From: an uncultured Bacteroides sp.
Lineage (GTDB): Bacteria; Bacteroidota; Bacteroidia; Bacteroidales; Bacteroidaceae
Length of the DNA stretch: 64,000 nucleotides
Direction: 5' to 3'
NCBI RefSeq assembly: GCF_905207245.1
Contig: NZ_CAJLKP010000014.1
Location: forward strand, 40,638-104,637
Shown: positions 9,201-18,070 of the stretch, piece by piece
Position numbering within the stretch: the stretch's first letter is position 1
How the letters are laid out: each line of letters opens with the position of its first letter
Position numbers and translations under genes: made by a program
The notes under the pieces: generated by a model
Database searches by the model: none
The model's input: only the letters and a program-made list of their open reading frames with translations
What the model was told of the DNA's origin: nothing

Positions 9201-10081
9201 CCTTCAACGATTAGCCTGATTGCCTGCCGGAATGTTGGCAGTTCCTGTTCCTTGCCCGTGGCGGACGACTGCTTCATAAAACCGGACGATGTTTTGGTGA
9301 TGCGATGCACTTTTCCGGGTGGCAACAGGTTTCCGTCCGCATCGTAAGAGGCGATAAAGATTCCCTGCTCGGGTGTCGCCCGTTCGTCGATATATACGTC
9401 CGTCACATGCTCGGTACTGCGGACCGCTTCAATAACCGAGGAAACATAGACGGATGAGTCAAAAGGCATCCCCATGATGTATCCGTTCAGCTTCTCTTCA
9501 ATCCTGTCATAGATTTCACTCTCGGGTATGGCGCCGTCATAGTAGACGGTGATGCGGGGAATAAGCACGTCCCCTTCACGGCTGATGACCTCGATACGGG
9601 TCCCGGCAAACTTCATCTTACCTATATAGGCATTGACCGGTACCATCTCCGAGGCGGGCAACGGTTCCAGATGTCCCTTTTCTCCCGTAGCCACTTTCAG
9701 TATCAGCTTGCTGTCCAGGTTGGTATCGTCCGTGCTCTCGATGTAGGATACCTGCGTGATGATACGTTTCGTCTCATCCACGTTGGCATAACCGAAAGCC
9801 AGCCCGTCTTCCCTTACCGAGAGTTCGTCTCCCTTCTGGTATTGGAGCAATGCGTTGGCATAGAAAGTGGGTGTTCCGTTTACACGGAGGTTGATGGCTG
9901 TCGAGATATCCACGGCAAACACATCAAGCAAGGTTTCAAAGCTGTGGATAGCGGATGCCACCGTCCACGTAATTCCGTTCATGATGCTCATTTTGGAATC
10001 ACTGGAGAACTCGCTTAGTTCCAGCCGCTTGTTTCTCTCCGTAATGGCTTCGTTATAGATTTCCCGTATCGTCCGGCTCAT
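9197..10081 (-). CDS. baseplate wedge protein, gpJ-like
   Basis: Structural protein of the contractile-tail baseplate wedge, of the Baseplate_J (T4 gp6, Mu gp47, P2 gpJ) type. Supporting pattern: MSRTIREIYNEAITERNKRL at the start; FAVDISTAINLRVNGTPTFYANALL; ITVYYDGAIPESEIYDRIEEKLNGYIMGMPFDSSVYVSSVIEAVRSTEHVTDVYI, where the predicted wedge core lies. The open frame extends 33 codons further upstream, but that part lies inside the previous gene; the ATG at 10081 gives a 29-nt overlap and a typical N-terminus. Confidence 0.78.
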   Translation of the reverse strand: MSRTIREIYNEAITERNKRLELSEFSSDSKMSIMNGITWTVASAIHSFETLLDVFAVDISTAINLRVNGTPTFYANALLQYQKGDELSVREDGLAFGYANVDETKRIITQVSYIESTDDTNLDSKLILKVATGEKGHLEPLPASEMVPVNAYIGKMKFAGTRIEVISREGDVLIPRITVYYDGAIPESEIYDRIEEKLNGYIMGMPFDSSVYVSSVIEAVRSTEHVTDVYIDERATPEQGIFIASYDADGNLLPPGKVHRITKTSSGFMKQSSATGKEQELPTFRQAIRLIVEG

Positions 10082-11003
10082 AGGTATAAGTTTGGTTGTT
10101 AATAATAAATGTCCATGCGCCGCCCTCGTTCCAGGCGGGTTCATGGGTAAGCATCCAGACGGCTTCCATGCCCGATGCAATCAGGTAGTTGCCGTTACTG
10201 TCTTTCTCCGGTTTCCGGTAGGTGCCCGACGGTGAGGTAGATAAGAGAATGGTCGTATTCCGTCTGCCGTAGTGTTGTGCCACCAATGTTTTCAGGTAGG
10301 TGTCAAGAACGGAAGGCTTTACTTTAGAACCGGTTAAGTCCAGTCTCATTAACCTTTTCAGTGGTAAAAGTGATAGAAGGCTGCCCGTTTGTAATCCGGC
10401 AAAGTAAAGCTCGTATGTATCTTCCGCCAGTGACAAGAAGGAGATATCCAGTTCCATTTTCTCACAGGTAAACTTCTCCATACTGACCGGACGGAGCAGG
10501 TAAACGGATGACGCGTGCGAACGGCTTATGTCCAACGTCCTGAACCTTACCTCTCCATAGAAACTCATTCTGCGGACAGACGCGATCTTGTCATTGAAGT
10601 AATGCCGGAGCTCTTTCACCTCACCGGTCAGCATCAATACCTCCAGTTCCGTGTTGTCTCCCCAGTCTATTTCCAGTGTCCCGTTGCCGCTTAGTAACAG
10701 CGAAGCGGCTGTCTGTCTGTTGTCTACGTACAGCTCCATGAAACGCTTGCCGGAAGGTTCTTTGGGATAGACGTTTCTTTCCCCGTTTGCCGGCAGGAGG
10801 CTGTACATCCTGTTATAGGCAATTATGTCGGGGCTAATGGTAAAGCCGTCGGTGTACTCCAGTTCCTCACCGCTTTTCAGGGTGTCATCCAAAGAGAGTT
10901 CCGGATTGTTTATCAATAAGTCCACGATGCCTTCGATGCTTCCGTACAGGTGCATGGCTACATCGTAAATGTTCTGTCCGGCTGTTATTTTGTATTTTCC
11001 CAT
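10053..11003 (-). CDS. LysM-containing baseplate protein, 316 aa
   Basis: The first 50 residues (MGKYKITAGQNIYDVAMHLY ... INNPELSLDDTLKSGEEL) form a LysM domain, as in baseplate hub or tail proteins of contractile phages. The following part is beta-rich and contains leucine-rich repeat-like segments (LDISRSHASSVYLLRPVSME, LKRLMRLDLTGSKV). It is encoded between gp25-like and gpJ-like genes. LysM may bind peptidoglycan or hold tail parts together. Confidence 0.7.
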   Translation of the reverse strand: MGKYKITAGQNIYDVAMHLYGSIEGIVDLLINNPELSLDDTLKSGEELEYTDGFTISPDIIAYNRMYSLLPANGERNVYPKEPSGKRFMELYVDNRQTAASLLLSGNGTLEIDWGDNTELEVLMLTGEVKELRHYFNDKIASVRRMSFYGEVRFRTLDISRSHASSVYLLRPVSMEKFTCEKMELDISFLSLAEDTYELYFAGLQTGSLLSLLPLKRLMRLDLTGSKVKPSVLDTYLKTLVAQHYGRRNTTILLSTSPSGTYRKPEKDSNGNYLIASGMEAVWMLTHEPAWNEGGAWTFIINNQTYTYEPDDTGNL

Positions 11004-11012
11004 CGTATTTCT

Positions 11013-11684
11013 TTAGTCCGTTTGTTTTTCATCCACATCCAGTAATAGTTCCCCTGTTTCAGAGTCCATATAGGCGTTTTTTATTATCATTCCGTCCGCC
11101 TCAAACTCCTGTTGCAACTTGCCCGGCAGGTTCGAGTTCTCAAAGTTTCCGTGCAGGTATCTGATTAATCCTACACCCGTGGTCGGATGCTGGTAGAGGT
11201 TCCCGGCGGCAGCTTTGAGAAGGAATACCTTTGTTTGTTCCAGTGACGGCTTGATGATAAAGTCCGTTTCGTTGGCGCTGTACAGTAACAGCTTCCCCTC
11301 ATGCAGGATCAGGTTGAAGTGATTCGTTTCATTGACTGTGCGGAAGGCCGAGAGATAGACCGTTCCCAGGTCGGGAGAAAGTACCGTAAACCATGTACTG
11401 TTGTCGCTGCGGTTTCTCAGGTAGGATTCGTTTCCGTCCCCTTTTTCCAAGGCGAAACGGATTTTCAGCTCCTTGTACTGCGGAATATACGGGATGTGCA
11501 CCCGGATGCCGTCCCGGTCGTTGTACCGGCTCTCGAAGTTACCGGCCACGCGGATTTCCCCGTAGGCGTATCTGTCCGTATCCGTTCCCAGATACTCAAA
11601 GGGGTAAATGCGCTTGTCGGTCAGGTTATCCGCCAGGTTCACCTCCCCGCAGGAGGCGTCCATATTGATGTCTTGTCTTGCCAT
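11013..11684 (-). CDS. baseplate wedge protein, gp25-like (tentative)
   Basis: 223-aa baseplate protein directly upstream of the LysM and gpJ-like genes. The middle section LKAAAGNLYQHPTTGVGLIR followed by YLHGNF resembles the core of gp25/gpW baseplate proteins, where GxxxxPxxGxGL is characteristic. The N-terminal 120 residues are beta-rich and not part of the usual short (about 120 aa) gp25 fold, so this may be a fused form. Family assignment is tentative. Confidence 0.55.
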   Translation of the reverse strand: MARQDINMDASCGEVNLADNLTDKRIYPFEYLGTDTDRYAYGEIRVAGNFESRYNDRDGIRVHIPYIPQYKELKIRFALEKGDGNESYLRNRSDNSTWFTVLSPDLGTVYLSAFRTVNETNHFNLILHEGKLLLYSANETDFIIKPSLEQTKVFLLKAAAGNLYQHPTTGVGLIRYLHGNFENSNLPGKLQQEFEADGMIIKNAYMDSETGELLLDVDEKQTD

Positions 11685-11689
11685 AGCTA

Positions 11690-11736
11690 ATTAAAAAAGA
11701 AAAGGACGCCCCTTTGGTGGTGGGACATCCTTTTCG
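11690..11736 (-). terminator. intrinsic terminator
   Basis: On the minus strand AAAAGGATGTCCC pairs with GGGGCGTCCTTTT (two G-U pairs), followed by CTTTTTTAATT. It sits between the 109-aa gene and the gp25-like gene, so it may attenuate rather than end the tail transcript. Confidence 0.6.
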
Positions 11737-11773
11737 GGTTATCAAAATCTTATGCTACAAATGATTTTCCATG

Positions 11774-12103
11774 CTATTTTTGCTGTTCCTGGATTGCGTC
11801 AAAAACGCGTTCGATGGTCTGCCACATATCGTCCGGGAGACTCTGGTCGGAGATTTTCTCACAGGATGTTTTCAGGTACTGCATCTCGTCGGCTGAGAAG
11901 TCCACTACCAGCGGGGTGTCTTTTTCCACGTCCCATTCGATGCGCTTGGTTTCCGCGTTTTCTTTGAGCCCTACGGCTTCACGTTCATCCTGCGTGATCT
12001 CAATCTTGCTGAGGATGCTTTTCTTCGTGTTGAAGTCTTTGAAACTGCCTTCTTTGGGAAGGAATGCCGGAATATAAAGCCGGTCTTTGATTAGTAATTC
12101 CAT
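11774..12103 (-). CDS. hypothetical tail-region protein, 109 aa
   Basis: Short charged protein (MELLIKDRLYIPAFLPKEGS ... FDAIQEQQK) with no recognised family. It lies between two short intergenic gaps, with a CCTATTC motif 30-40 nt upstream of its start and a terminator-like hairpin after its stop, so it may be its own transcription unit. Position next to the giant tail fibre suggests an assembly factor, but nothing in the sequence shows this. Confidence 0.7.
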   Translation of the reverse strand: MELLIKDRLYIPAFLPKEGSFKDFNTKKSILSKIEITQDEREAVGLKENAETKRIEWDVEKDTPLVVDFSADEMQYLKTSCEKISDQSLPDDMWQTIERVFDAIQEQQK

Positions 12104-12130
12104 AAGTTTGATTCTTGTTCTTTAAGTTGT

Positions 12131-12147
12131 TTTTCAAGGAATAGGGA
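12131..12147 (-). promoter_or_regulatory. CCTATWC late motif upstream of the 109-aa gene
   Basis: Minus strand reads TTTCCCTATTCCTTGAAAA, about 30-40 nt before the start at 12103; one member of a repeated motif seen before many late genes. Confidence 0.4.
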
Positions 12148-12166
12148 AAGTAAGCCGAAGATGTTG

Positions 12167-12460
12167 TCACTCGCTTTGCTTTTCCTGTTCCTGCTGTGCT
12201 CCGATCTCTGCCATAAACCCTTCAAAGTCCTGGAAGTATGCCGATACGTCCTCCACCGAGAGGAAGCTACAGGAGAGGTTATGGTTCTCATAACTGATGT
12301 TTCCCAGGTACTCTTCCTGCCCCTGGGCGGATGCGGGAGTCAGCACGTTGGCGGAGATACGGTTCAGGATTCCGTTGGACGCGCTCGTTTCCAACTGGTA
12401 GTAAGCGTTGGCTGTCAGGGCCGTCATGCTTTTGGTTACAACGATGTTTTTTATTTCCAT
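12167..12460 (-). CDS. hypothetical tail-region protein, 97 aa
   Basis: Protein starting MEIKNIVVTKSMTALTANAY and ending in an acidic, glutamine-rich tail (GAQQEQEKQSE). The frame extends 13 codons upstream, but ATG 12460 has the natural start and leaves the upstream CCTATTC motif outside the gene. No family recognised. It follows the 1818-aa tail fibre and could be its trimerisation chaperone, a role small genes after fibres often have; this is inference from position. Confidence 0.65.
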   Translation of the reverse strand: MEIKNIVVTKSMTALTANAYYQLETSASNGILNRISANVLTPASAQGQEEYLGNISYENHNLSCSFLSVEDVSAYFQDFEGFMAEIGAQQEQEKQSE

Positions 12461-12470
12461 AGATAAGTCA

Positions 12471-12487
12471 TTTTCCATGAATAGGAC
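12471..12487 (-). promoter_or_regulatory. CCTATWC late motif upstream of the 97-aa gene
   Basis: Minus strand AGTCCTATTCATGGAAAA, 11-27 nt before ATG 12460; same motif family as at 12131, 31093 and 39585. Confidence 0.4.
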
Positions 12488-12515
12488 TCTTGAAGGCAAA
12501 AAAGGTAAGTAAAGG

Positions 12516-15500
12516 TCAATACCACTTGTTCCTGCCGTAGATTACGAAGTCGAAAGGGGAACCGTCAGGGCCGCCGTTGCTCCCCACGTTCTGGATGACA
12601 AAGTAGGAGGACGCCCTTTCCAGCAACCGGAAGAAACCGTAATATCCTGTATTTTGGCAGCCTTGCGCGAATACGGTGTAATTCGTATGACCCAGATTAT
12701 GATAGAATTTATATTGGGCATTTCCCATGTGGTAAGAGGATGTGACATTGCATCCTTCACCCCATATCTTGCTGAAGCTCGCACTGTTGCCGCTATTGTA
12801 TTTGCAACCGATGTACAGGACACCCGGCACGCACCACCGCTCGCCGGCACGCTGTCCGAGCTGCACCGGCCCGTATGATTCGATGGCAAAGTTGGAACCG
12901 GCGTTGGCGATAATGGAGAGCCCGACGGCTCCCGTAGCATAGGTCTGTATAAAGATGCCCTTGCGTGCTGAATCGGCACGTAGCGAGAGAAGCGCACTAC
13001 CGCCATTGATGGTCATGGAAGCGTTTCCCATCATGGATGAGAACTCGATGGAAGAGTCGGCTGCCGTGTTGATGAGCTTGTTACCGGATATGGTGAAGCC
13101 GGCGATCAGTCCCGAATTGGCGGTGATGTTGCCTTTGATTTCCACATTGCCTTTCGCGTCCCATTTGATGTTCTGGTTCGCCACATAGCCCGAACCGTCA
13201 TTGTCGAACAGTATCTTCCCGTAGCCGAACGTCGCCGAGCCGTCCGCCCGCAGTCCCCAGTAGTCCTGTGTGCCGTCATCATTGTAGAGATATCCGCTGG
13301 AAGTGATGTATACACGGTGTCCCCCGGCAGGCGCGCAGGCATAGATGGCACCGGAGATGATATTCCAGCCCCCGATCTTCCCGGCAACAGCCGTTATGCC
13401 CGTACGGTCGAGCGTCGCCTTCACATTGTTACCCGCATCCCTTACCGAGATGCTGCCGTTATACGTGCTGCCGCCCACCACCAGCGTGCTGTCGATAAGT
13501 ACCTGGCCTGCACGTACCGTCCCGGTATAAATGCCGTTGGCGTCAATGGTGGTGGTATACCTTTCGGAAGAAGTCGTGTCGAATACGGTTGCGTAGGCGA
13601 CATGCCAGATGATAGGCGCTGCCGTGGTTCCCTGTGCGCCGTCCAGATAGAAATAGTTCGTTGAAGAGAAGCCCGAAGTGCCGCACGTTACTTTATATAT
13701 ATATTCCGCCCAGTCTCCCGTGCCGGCATTAGGTGTCAGCCACTTGCTGTTGCCAGAGGTGCCGATGGAATTGCTCGCCCACTGGATACTTCTTCCCGCC
13801 GGTATTTTAGCTATGATCCTTGTAATAAACACCTTGCGGTTGGAGCAAGCGTTACTAAAGCAAAAACCGCCATTTCCCGGTGACGCGCTGCCGGTAGTCT
13901 TGATTTCCAGTACCGTCTTGCTGTCATTGGGCGCACTGGAGAGTCCCGTCCGGGTGATCGTTACCGTGCCGTTTCCACTATTGTTATATACTCCTATACT
14001 GTTATTGCCGTTCCGAAACTCCGGATCGCGGTACATCATCTTGCCGAAAGCCATGGCCAGAGCCAGTTCCTTGGCGGCATTGGTTTTATTGGTCGCATCG
14101 GAAGCCGCTGCATTGACGGCTTCCGTTTTCTTGGTATCGGCGTAACTCTTTGCGGAGTTCAAGGCATTCGTTGCTGCATTGGTCCAGTTCAAGGACACGG
14201 AGGTACCGAAAGTTACAGCTCCTGCGGCGTTCCAACTGATGTTTCCGTTTGCCACCTGTCCCGAACCGTCATTATTAAGTTTCCATTTCGTACCGTTGGT
14301 AACAGAGCCATCACTGCCCAGATAGACGCTATTTTTGAATATTTGTGTGGAATTAATTGTCCACCCGCCGATGGTTCCCCGTACAAACGTGCAGGTTAAT
14401 CCGTTTATATAGCCGGTATTAATGATATTGGCTTTGATGCTTGCCGCGTCCAGTTTCGTGGAAGTGATGCTGCCGGCGGCTATCCTGTCGGCACTGAGTG
14501 TGCCCGCAGTAATGCTACCTGCATTGATGGCCACCGCATTCACCTGTGCTGCCGTCAGTGTTCCCGTATAGATTCCAGTGGAAGATATTTTTGTCAATTT
14601 TGGATAGCCGGAACCTCCCAAGGCTGTAATAATTGCATTTGCAGCGTTCTGGGCATCAATTGAAAGCTTGTTGGCGTCACTGTCTGACTGGCTCCAGTCA
14701 GTCGGTCTGTTTCCTCTTTCCAGTTTGAAGTAAGCTACATTATAGAATGTTGATTCGTTACTTCCCCTGTAAAGGAACGGACGGAAACTATCTCCGTCAG
14801 AAGTTAGCTTGAAGACTACATATATCCTTTTCCAAGTGTTGGCAACAACAGACGTATCATATTTCAAAACGGTAATTTTGGACTGGTTATTGTTATCCTT
14901 TCCCGCCCAATAATGCAAGGGCGTACTTCCATTACCTGCAATAGTTTTATTACATCTTACCATGGCTGAATAAGTGTACTCGACATTATTCTCCAACTTT
15001 ATCCATGACGAGTGAATCATCCCGTTTCCGGCATCAGTTTTTAGTGTAGGCTTCCCATTGAAAGTCACAGACGAGTCTATTGTGTATCCACCGCCATTGG
15101 TTGTGTATCCACCGTTCCAACCGGCAGCCCTCCAGTCGCCTGAGTTATTCAACAAGTTGTTTCCGCCTATCTGAATTTTTTCGATTGCATCCGTCCAATT
15201 CAATGAAACCGCGGAAGAAAACGTCACCGCTCCCGCAGCGTTCCAACTGATATTCCCGTTGGCTATCTGTCCCGAACCGTCGTTATTAAATTTCCATTTG
15301 GTAGAGTTCGTGATGGAACCGTCCGCACCGAGAAAAACACTGTTCTTGAATATTTGTGTAGAGTTAATCATCCATCCGGCTATCGTTCCCTTGTTGAACG
15401 TACAGGTCAGGCCATTGACTGCCGTTGCTGTGACAACGGATGCCTGGATACTTGCCACATTTATTTCTGTGGCAGTGATCGTACCGGCGGCAATCTTGGC

Positions 15501-17972
15501 GGCAGTAATTGCCTTAGCACCTATCCTGTCAGCACTAAGGATGCCCGCAGTGATACTTCCGGCATTGATAGCGACCGCATTCACTTGTGCAGCAGTTAGT
15601 GTGCCGGTATAGATACCCGTACCGCTCAGGTAGGTTTTCAGTTTTCCGTCCGCATTGACTCCCTGGGGAATACCGTTCACTATGACGGTGGAGATTTCAG
15701 CGAACGGGGCGGTGGCTTCCAGACCGTATATGGAGGTCAGCCCCATATTCCTGCCTATCCCCGGAATACCTATCAGGGCGTAAGGGGTCCTGGCATCGGT
15801 TACCATATAATCAGAGCCGCCACAGCGCTGGATAGCCGCGGATAGCGTCGCATTGATACGGATAGCGTCATAGGAGGTCAGGATGACAATTTTGGTACTG
15901 TCGAGGGCATTCATTGCCGTTGCCAGGCTATTACAGTTGGCATCGCTGGCATAAACGTCGTAATGCGTATGGCTCACCGCTTTCAGGTCACTCCGGTTGA
16001 TTACACTCAGTACCAGTCCCCGGGAAGAGGATTCGTGGATTTTCGTGCCGTTCAGTAAGATATAACGGGTGGTGGAATGGTTCAATCCTGTACCACGTAT
16101 AAATAGTTTACCGTTATTGGCGGCTGTATTGGCAGCATTTGTCCAGTTCAGGGTTACCGAAGCACCGAACGTGACATTCCCTGCCGCGTCCCATGCAATA
16201 TTGCCACCCGCTACGGCACCCGCACCTGTCGCGTCCAGCCGCCATTTAAAGCCCCGGATGCCGTTCGAGCCGATGCAAACCGAACCCGAAGCTCCCGTAT
16301 ATGCTCCGGAAGTGTTGTTCTTGGTGCCACGGTAAATTGAGTCCGCATCCAGTGACCAGCCGCCGACTTTCCCTTTAGTAACGTTCAGTGTTAATGCTTC
16401 GATATTGCCTGCCGTTATCAGTGATGTTTTCAGGGCGGCTACGTTGATACGCGCCGCGTCAATGGTCCCGGTGCTAATCTGGGAAGCGTTGATACGGACG
16501 GCATTCACCGTATTGGCAGAGAGCGTTCCAGTGAAGATGCCCGTAGAGCCTATATAGGTGAGTTTGGTCGCCCAACCTTCCGTATTCGCCTTGTTGGTAA
16601 TGGCATCGGCAACCGCCTTTGCATCCGTACCTGCCTTTCTGGCATCAGTGATACCGGTAAACAGGTCTTCGGGAGCGGGACTCCAGTCCACAGCCTTGCT
16701 GCCTTCAACCAGCATGGGAAGGGCACACCAGTATGTCCCTACAGTTTGGAAACCGAAGAGGACCACTGCGGACGTAGGCGTGATGTTTTCAAGGACAATA
16801 CGCTGCCATGCGGTTGTGATGTTCACCGTACGGATACCCGAGATGCCGATACGTATCTTCATAACCGAAGCTACCGCACCTTTGACATACATGGAGAAAC
16901 TTGCCGGGGCACATATCCGGCTGTTGATAGCCATAAAGTAAGTGCGCTGGCTAGCTGCATTAGCGTCCGTACAGGCGGTATTCTGAATAACCTTCAGTGT
17001 TCTGTAGTTATTATAAAGAGTGGCTGTATCAATGGATATGCTTGTTCCTTCCGCTATTACGCCTGTCAGTGCAGCGGTAAAATTACTGTTACGGATATAG
17101 TTACGTCCGGCTATCCGGATAGCGCCCACTTTACCTGTGGCATCGGCGGCAGCAGCGGCAATGGCGGCGTTCTTCGCGGCATCCGCTTTCGCCTGTGCAG
17201 TGGATGCTGCGGAATTGATTGCTTCGGTCTTGGCGGTGTTGATGGCATTCACCCAGTTCAGCGTCACTTCCGATCCGAACTCTATCTTCCCGTTCGCCGG
17301 ATTGTAACGGATGAACTGGTTGCCCTTACCCAACACCACGCTGCCTGTGGTATCAATGGCGAATGTCTTGTATCCGTCCTTGAACCCGTAGATACCGTTG
17401 ATTGTCTCCGTGGCAACCGCTCCGGAAGCGTTTACGGTACTTAGCGGGAACTTGCCGATAGCAATACCCGTTATCGTCCCGTTTATATTTTTGGTTCCGG
17501 CAAACAGTTTGGGAGTGATGACCGACTGGGAGCCGATCACCGTTTTGGCACTGTTCCAGTCCTTCACCCAGTCCAGCATATTGGAATCAACGCCTGCCGC
17601 GCCGGTTTTCGCCTTGGCATAAGAGAAGGTAATAGTATATGTCTGTCCGGCAATCGTTACAGGAATCGTCACCAGCCCGCTGTCCGCCATGGTAGTCGTA
17701 CCAGCGGCAACCGAGTAGGTAACCGTCTTGTTCGTGTTGTTCACGGTGATGGCGGAGAACCCGGCAGGTTTGGTAACGGCACCAATCGTAAAGTTCGTCA
17801 GGTTGTCGTCACCCAGCGTCACCTTGATGGTGGAACTGAAAGTGACCGCCTGTGAAAGGACGCCGTTATTACTTGCCGGAAAAATATATTCACCTACGGA
17901 CTGGTGAATCGTGTAGGAGTCTTTTTGCACGAGGATGGTTGCCTGTCCCCGTGCGATCAGTTGTTTTTCCAT
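12516..17972 (-). CDS. giant modular tail fibre / tail tip protein, 1818 aa
   Basis: Very large repetitive virion protein. The first 30 residues (ARGQATILVQKD) match the N-terminus of the 436-aa tail protein, suggesting a shared attachment tag. An Ig-like segment follows (about 30-140). The body repeats a unit containing IYTGTLTAAQVNAVAINAGS, SADRI and WTINSTQIFKNSVYLGSDGS at least three times. Two jelly-roll-like, carbohydrate-binding-type segments are present (about 290-430 and 930-1110). Residues about 620-772 look like an ILEI/FAM3 domain. The C-terminal 70 residues are Tyr/Gly rich. It probably contacts host surface glycans. A terminator-like hairpin and a CCTATTC motif precede it. Confidence 0.82.
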   Translation of the reverse strand: MEKQLIARGQATILVQKDSYTIHQSVGEYIFPASNNGVLSQAVTFSSTIKVTLGDDNLTNFTIGAVTKPAGFSAITVNNTNKTVTYSVAAGTTTMADSGLVTIPVTIAGQTYTITFSYAKAKTGAAGVDSNMLDWVKDWNSAKTVIGSQSVITPKLFAGTKNINGTITGIAIGKFPLSTVNASGAVATETINGIYGFKDGYKTFAIDTTGSVVLGKGNQFIRYNPANGKIEFGSEVTLNWVNAINTAKTEAINSAASTAQAKADAAKNAAIAAAAADATGKVGAIRIAGRNYIRNSNFTAALTGVIAEGTSISIDTATLYNNYRTLKVIQNTACTDANAASQRTYFMAINSRICAPASFSMYVKGAVASVMKIRIGISGIRTVNITTAWQRIVLENITPTSAVVLFGFQTVGTYWCALPMLVEGSKAVDWSPAPEDLFTGITDARKAGTDAKAVADAITNKANTEGWATKLTYIGSTGIFTGTLSANTVNAVRINASQISTGTIDAARINVAALKTSLITAGNIEALTLNVTKGKVGGWSLDADSIYRGTKNNTSGAYTGASGSVCIGSNGIRGFKWRLDATGAGAVAGGNIAWDAAGNVTFGASVTLNWTNAANTAANNGKLFIRGTGLNHSTTRYILLNGTKIHESSSRGLVLSVINRSDLKAVSHTHYDVYASDANCNSLATAMNALDSTKIVILTSYDAIRINATLSAAIQRCGGSDYMVTDARTPYALIGIPGIGRNMGLTSIYGLEATAPFAEISTVIVNGIPQGVNADGKLKTYLSGTGIYTGTLTAAQVNAVAINAGSITAGILSADRIGAKAITAAKIAAGTITATEINVASIQASVVTATAVNGLTCTFNKGTIAGWMINSTQIFKNSVFLGADGSITNSTKWKFNNDGSGQIANGNISWNAAGAVTFSSAVSLNWTDAIEKIQIGGNNLLNNSGDWRAAGWNGGYTTNGGGYTIDSSVTFNGKPTLKTDAGNGMIHSSWIKLENNVEYTYSAMVRCNKTIAGNGSTPLHYWAGKDNNNQSKITVLKYDTSVVANTWKRIYVVFKLTSDGDSFRPFLYRGSNESTFYNVAYFKLERGNRPTDWSQSDSDANKLSIDAQNAANAIITALGGSGYPKLTKISSTGIYTGTLTAAQVNAVAINAGSITAGTLSADRIAAGSITSTKLDAASIKANIINTGYINGLTCTFVRGTIGGWTINSTQIFKNSVYLGSDGSVTNGTKWKLNNDGSGQVANGNISWNAAGAVTFGTSVSLNWTNAATNALNSAKSYADTKKTEAVNAAASDATNKTNAAKELALAMAFGKMMYRDPEFRNGNNSIGVYNNSGNGTVTITRTGLSSAPNDSKTVLEIKTTGSASPGNGGFCFSNACSNRKVFITRIIAKIPAGRSIQWASNSIGTSGNSKWLTPNAGTGDWAEYIYKVTCGTSGFSSTNYFYLDGAQGTTAAPIIWHVAYATVFDTTSSERYTTTIDANGIYTGTVRAGQVLIDSTLVVGGSTYNGSISVRDAGNNVKATLDRTGITAVAGKIGGWNIISGAIYACAPAGGHRVYITSSGYLYNDDGTQDYWGLRADGSATFGYGKILFDNDGSGYVANQNIKWDAKGNVEIKGNITANSGLIAGFTISGNKLINTAADSSIEFSSMMGNASMTINGGSALLSLRADSARKGIFIQTYATGAVGLSIIANAGSNFAIESYGPVQLGQRAGERWCVPGVLYIGCKYNSGNSASFSKIWGEGCNVTSSYHMGNAQYKFYHNLGHTNYTVFAQGCQNTGYYGFFRLLERASSYFVIQNVGSNGGPDGSPFDFVIYGRNKWY

Positions 17973-17989
17973 TGGTTAAGGTTTAGTCT

Positions 17990-18005
17990 AATAGAATAGG
18001 GAATA
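17990..18005 (-). promoter_or_regulatory. CCTATWC late motif upstream of the giant fibre
   Basis: Minus strand TTCCCTATTCTATTAGAC lies 18-33 nt before the start at 17972; shares only the CCTATTC core with the other copies. Confidence 0.35.
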
Positions 18006-18007
18006 AA

Positions 18008-18041
18008 CGGGAAAAGGCGGTATGACACCGCCTTAAAAAAA
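18008..18041 (-). terminator. intrinsic terminator
   Basis: Perfect 8-bp stem AAGGCGGT/ACCGCCTT with a 5-nt loop, followed on the minus strand by TTCC and on the plus strand by seven A. It separates the 436-aa tail gene from the giant fibre gene. Confidence 0.6.
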
Positions 18042-18051
18042 CATCAAACTT

Positions 18052-18070
18052 CCATATAGCACCTATTTGG
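18052..18070. repeat. dispersed palindrome, copy 1
   Basis: Minus strand reads CCAAATAGGTGCTATATGG followed by AAGTTT. It overlaps the stop codon (TAG) of the 436-aa gene. Related copies are at 46499, 49241, 50793 and 56703. Confidence 0.6.
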
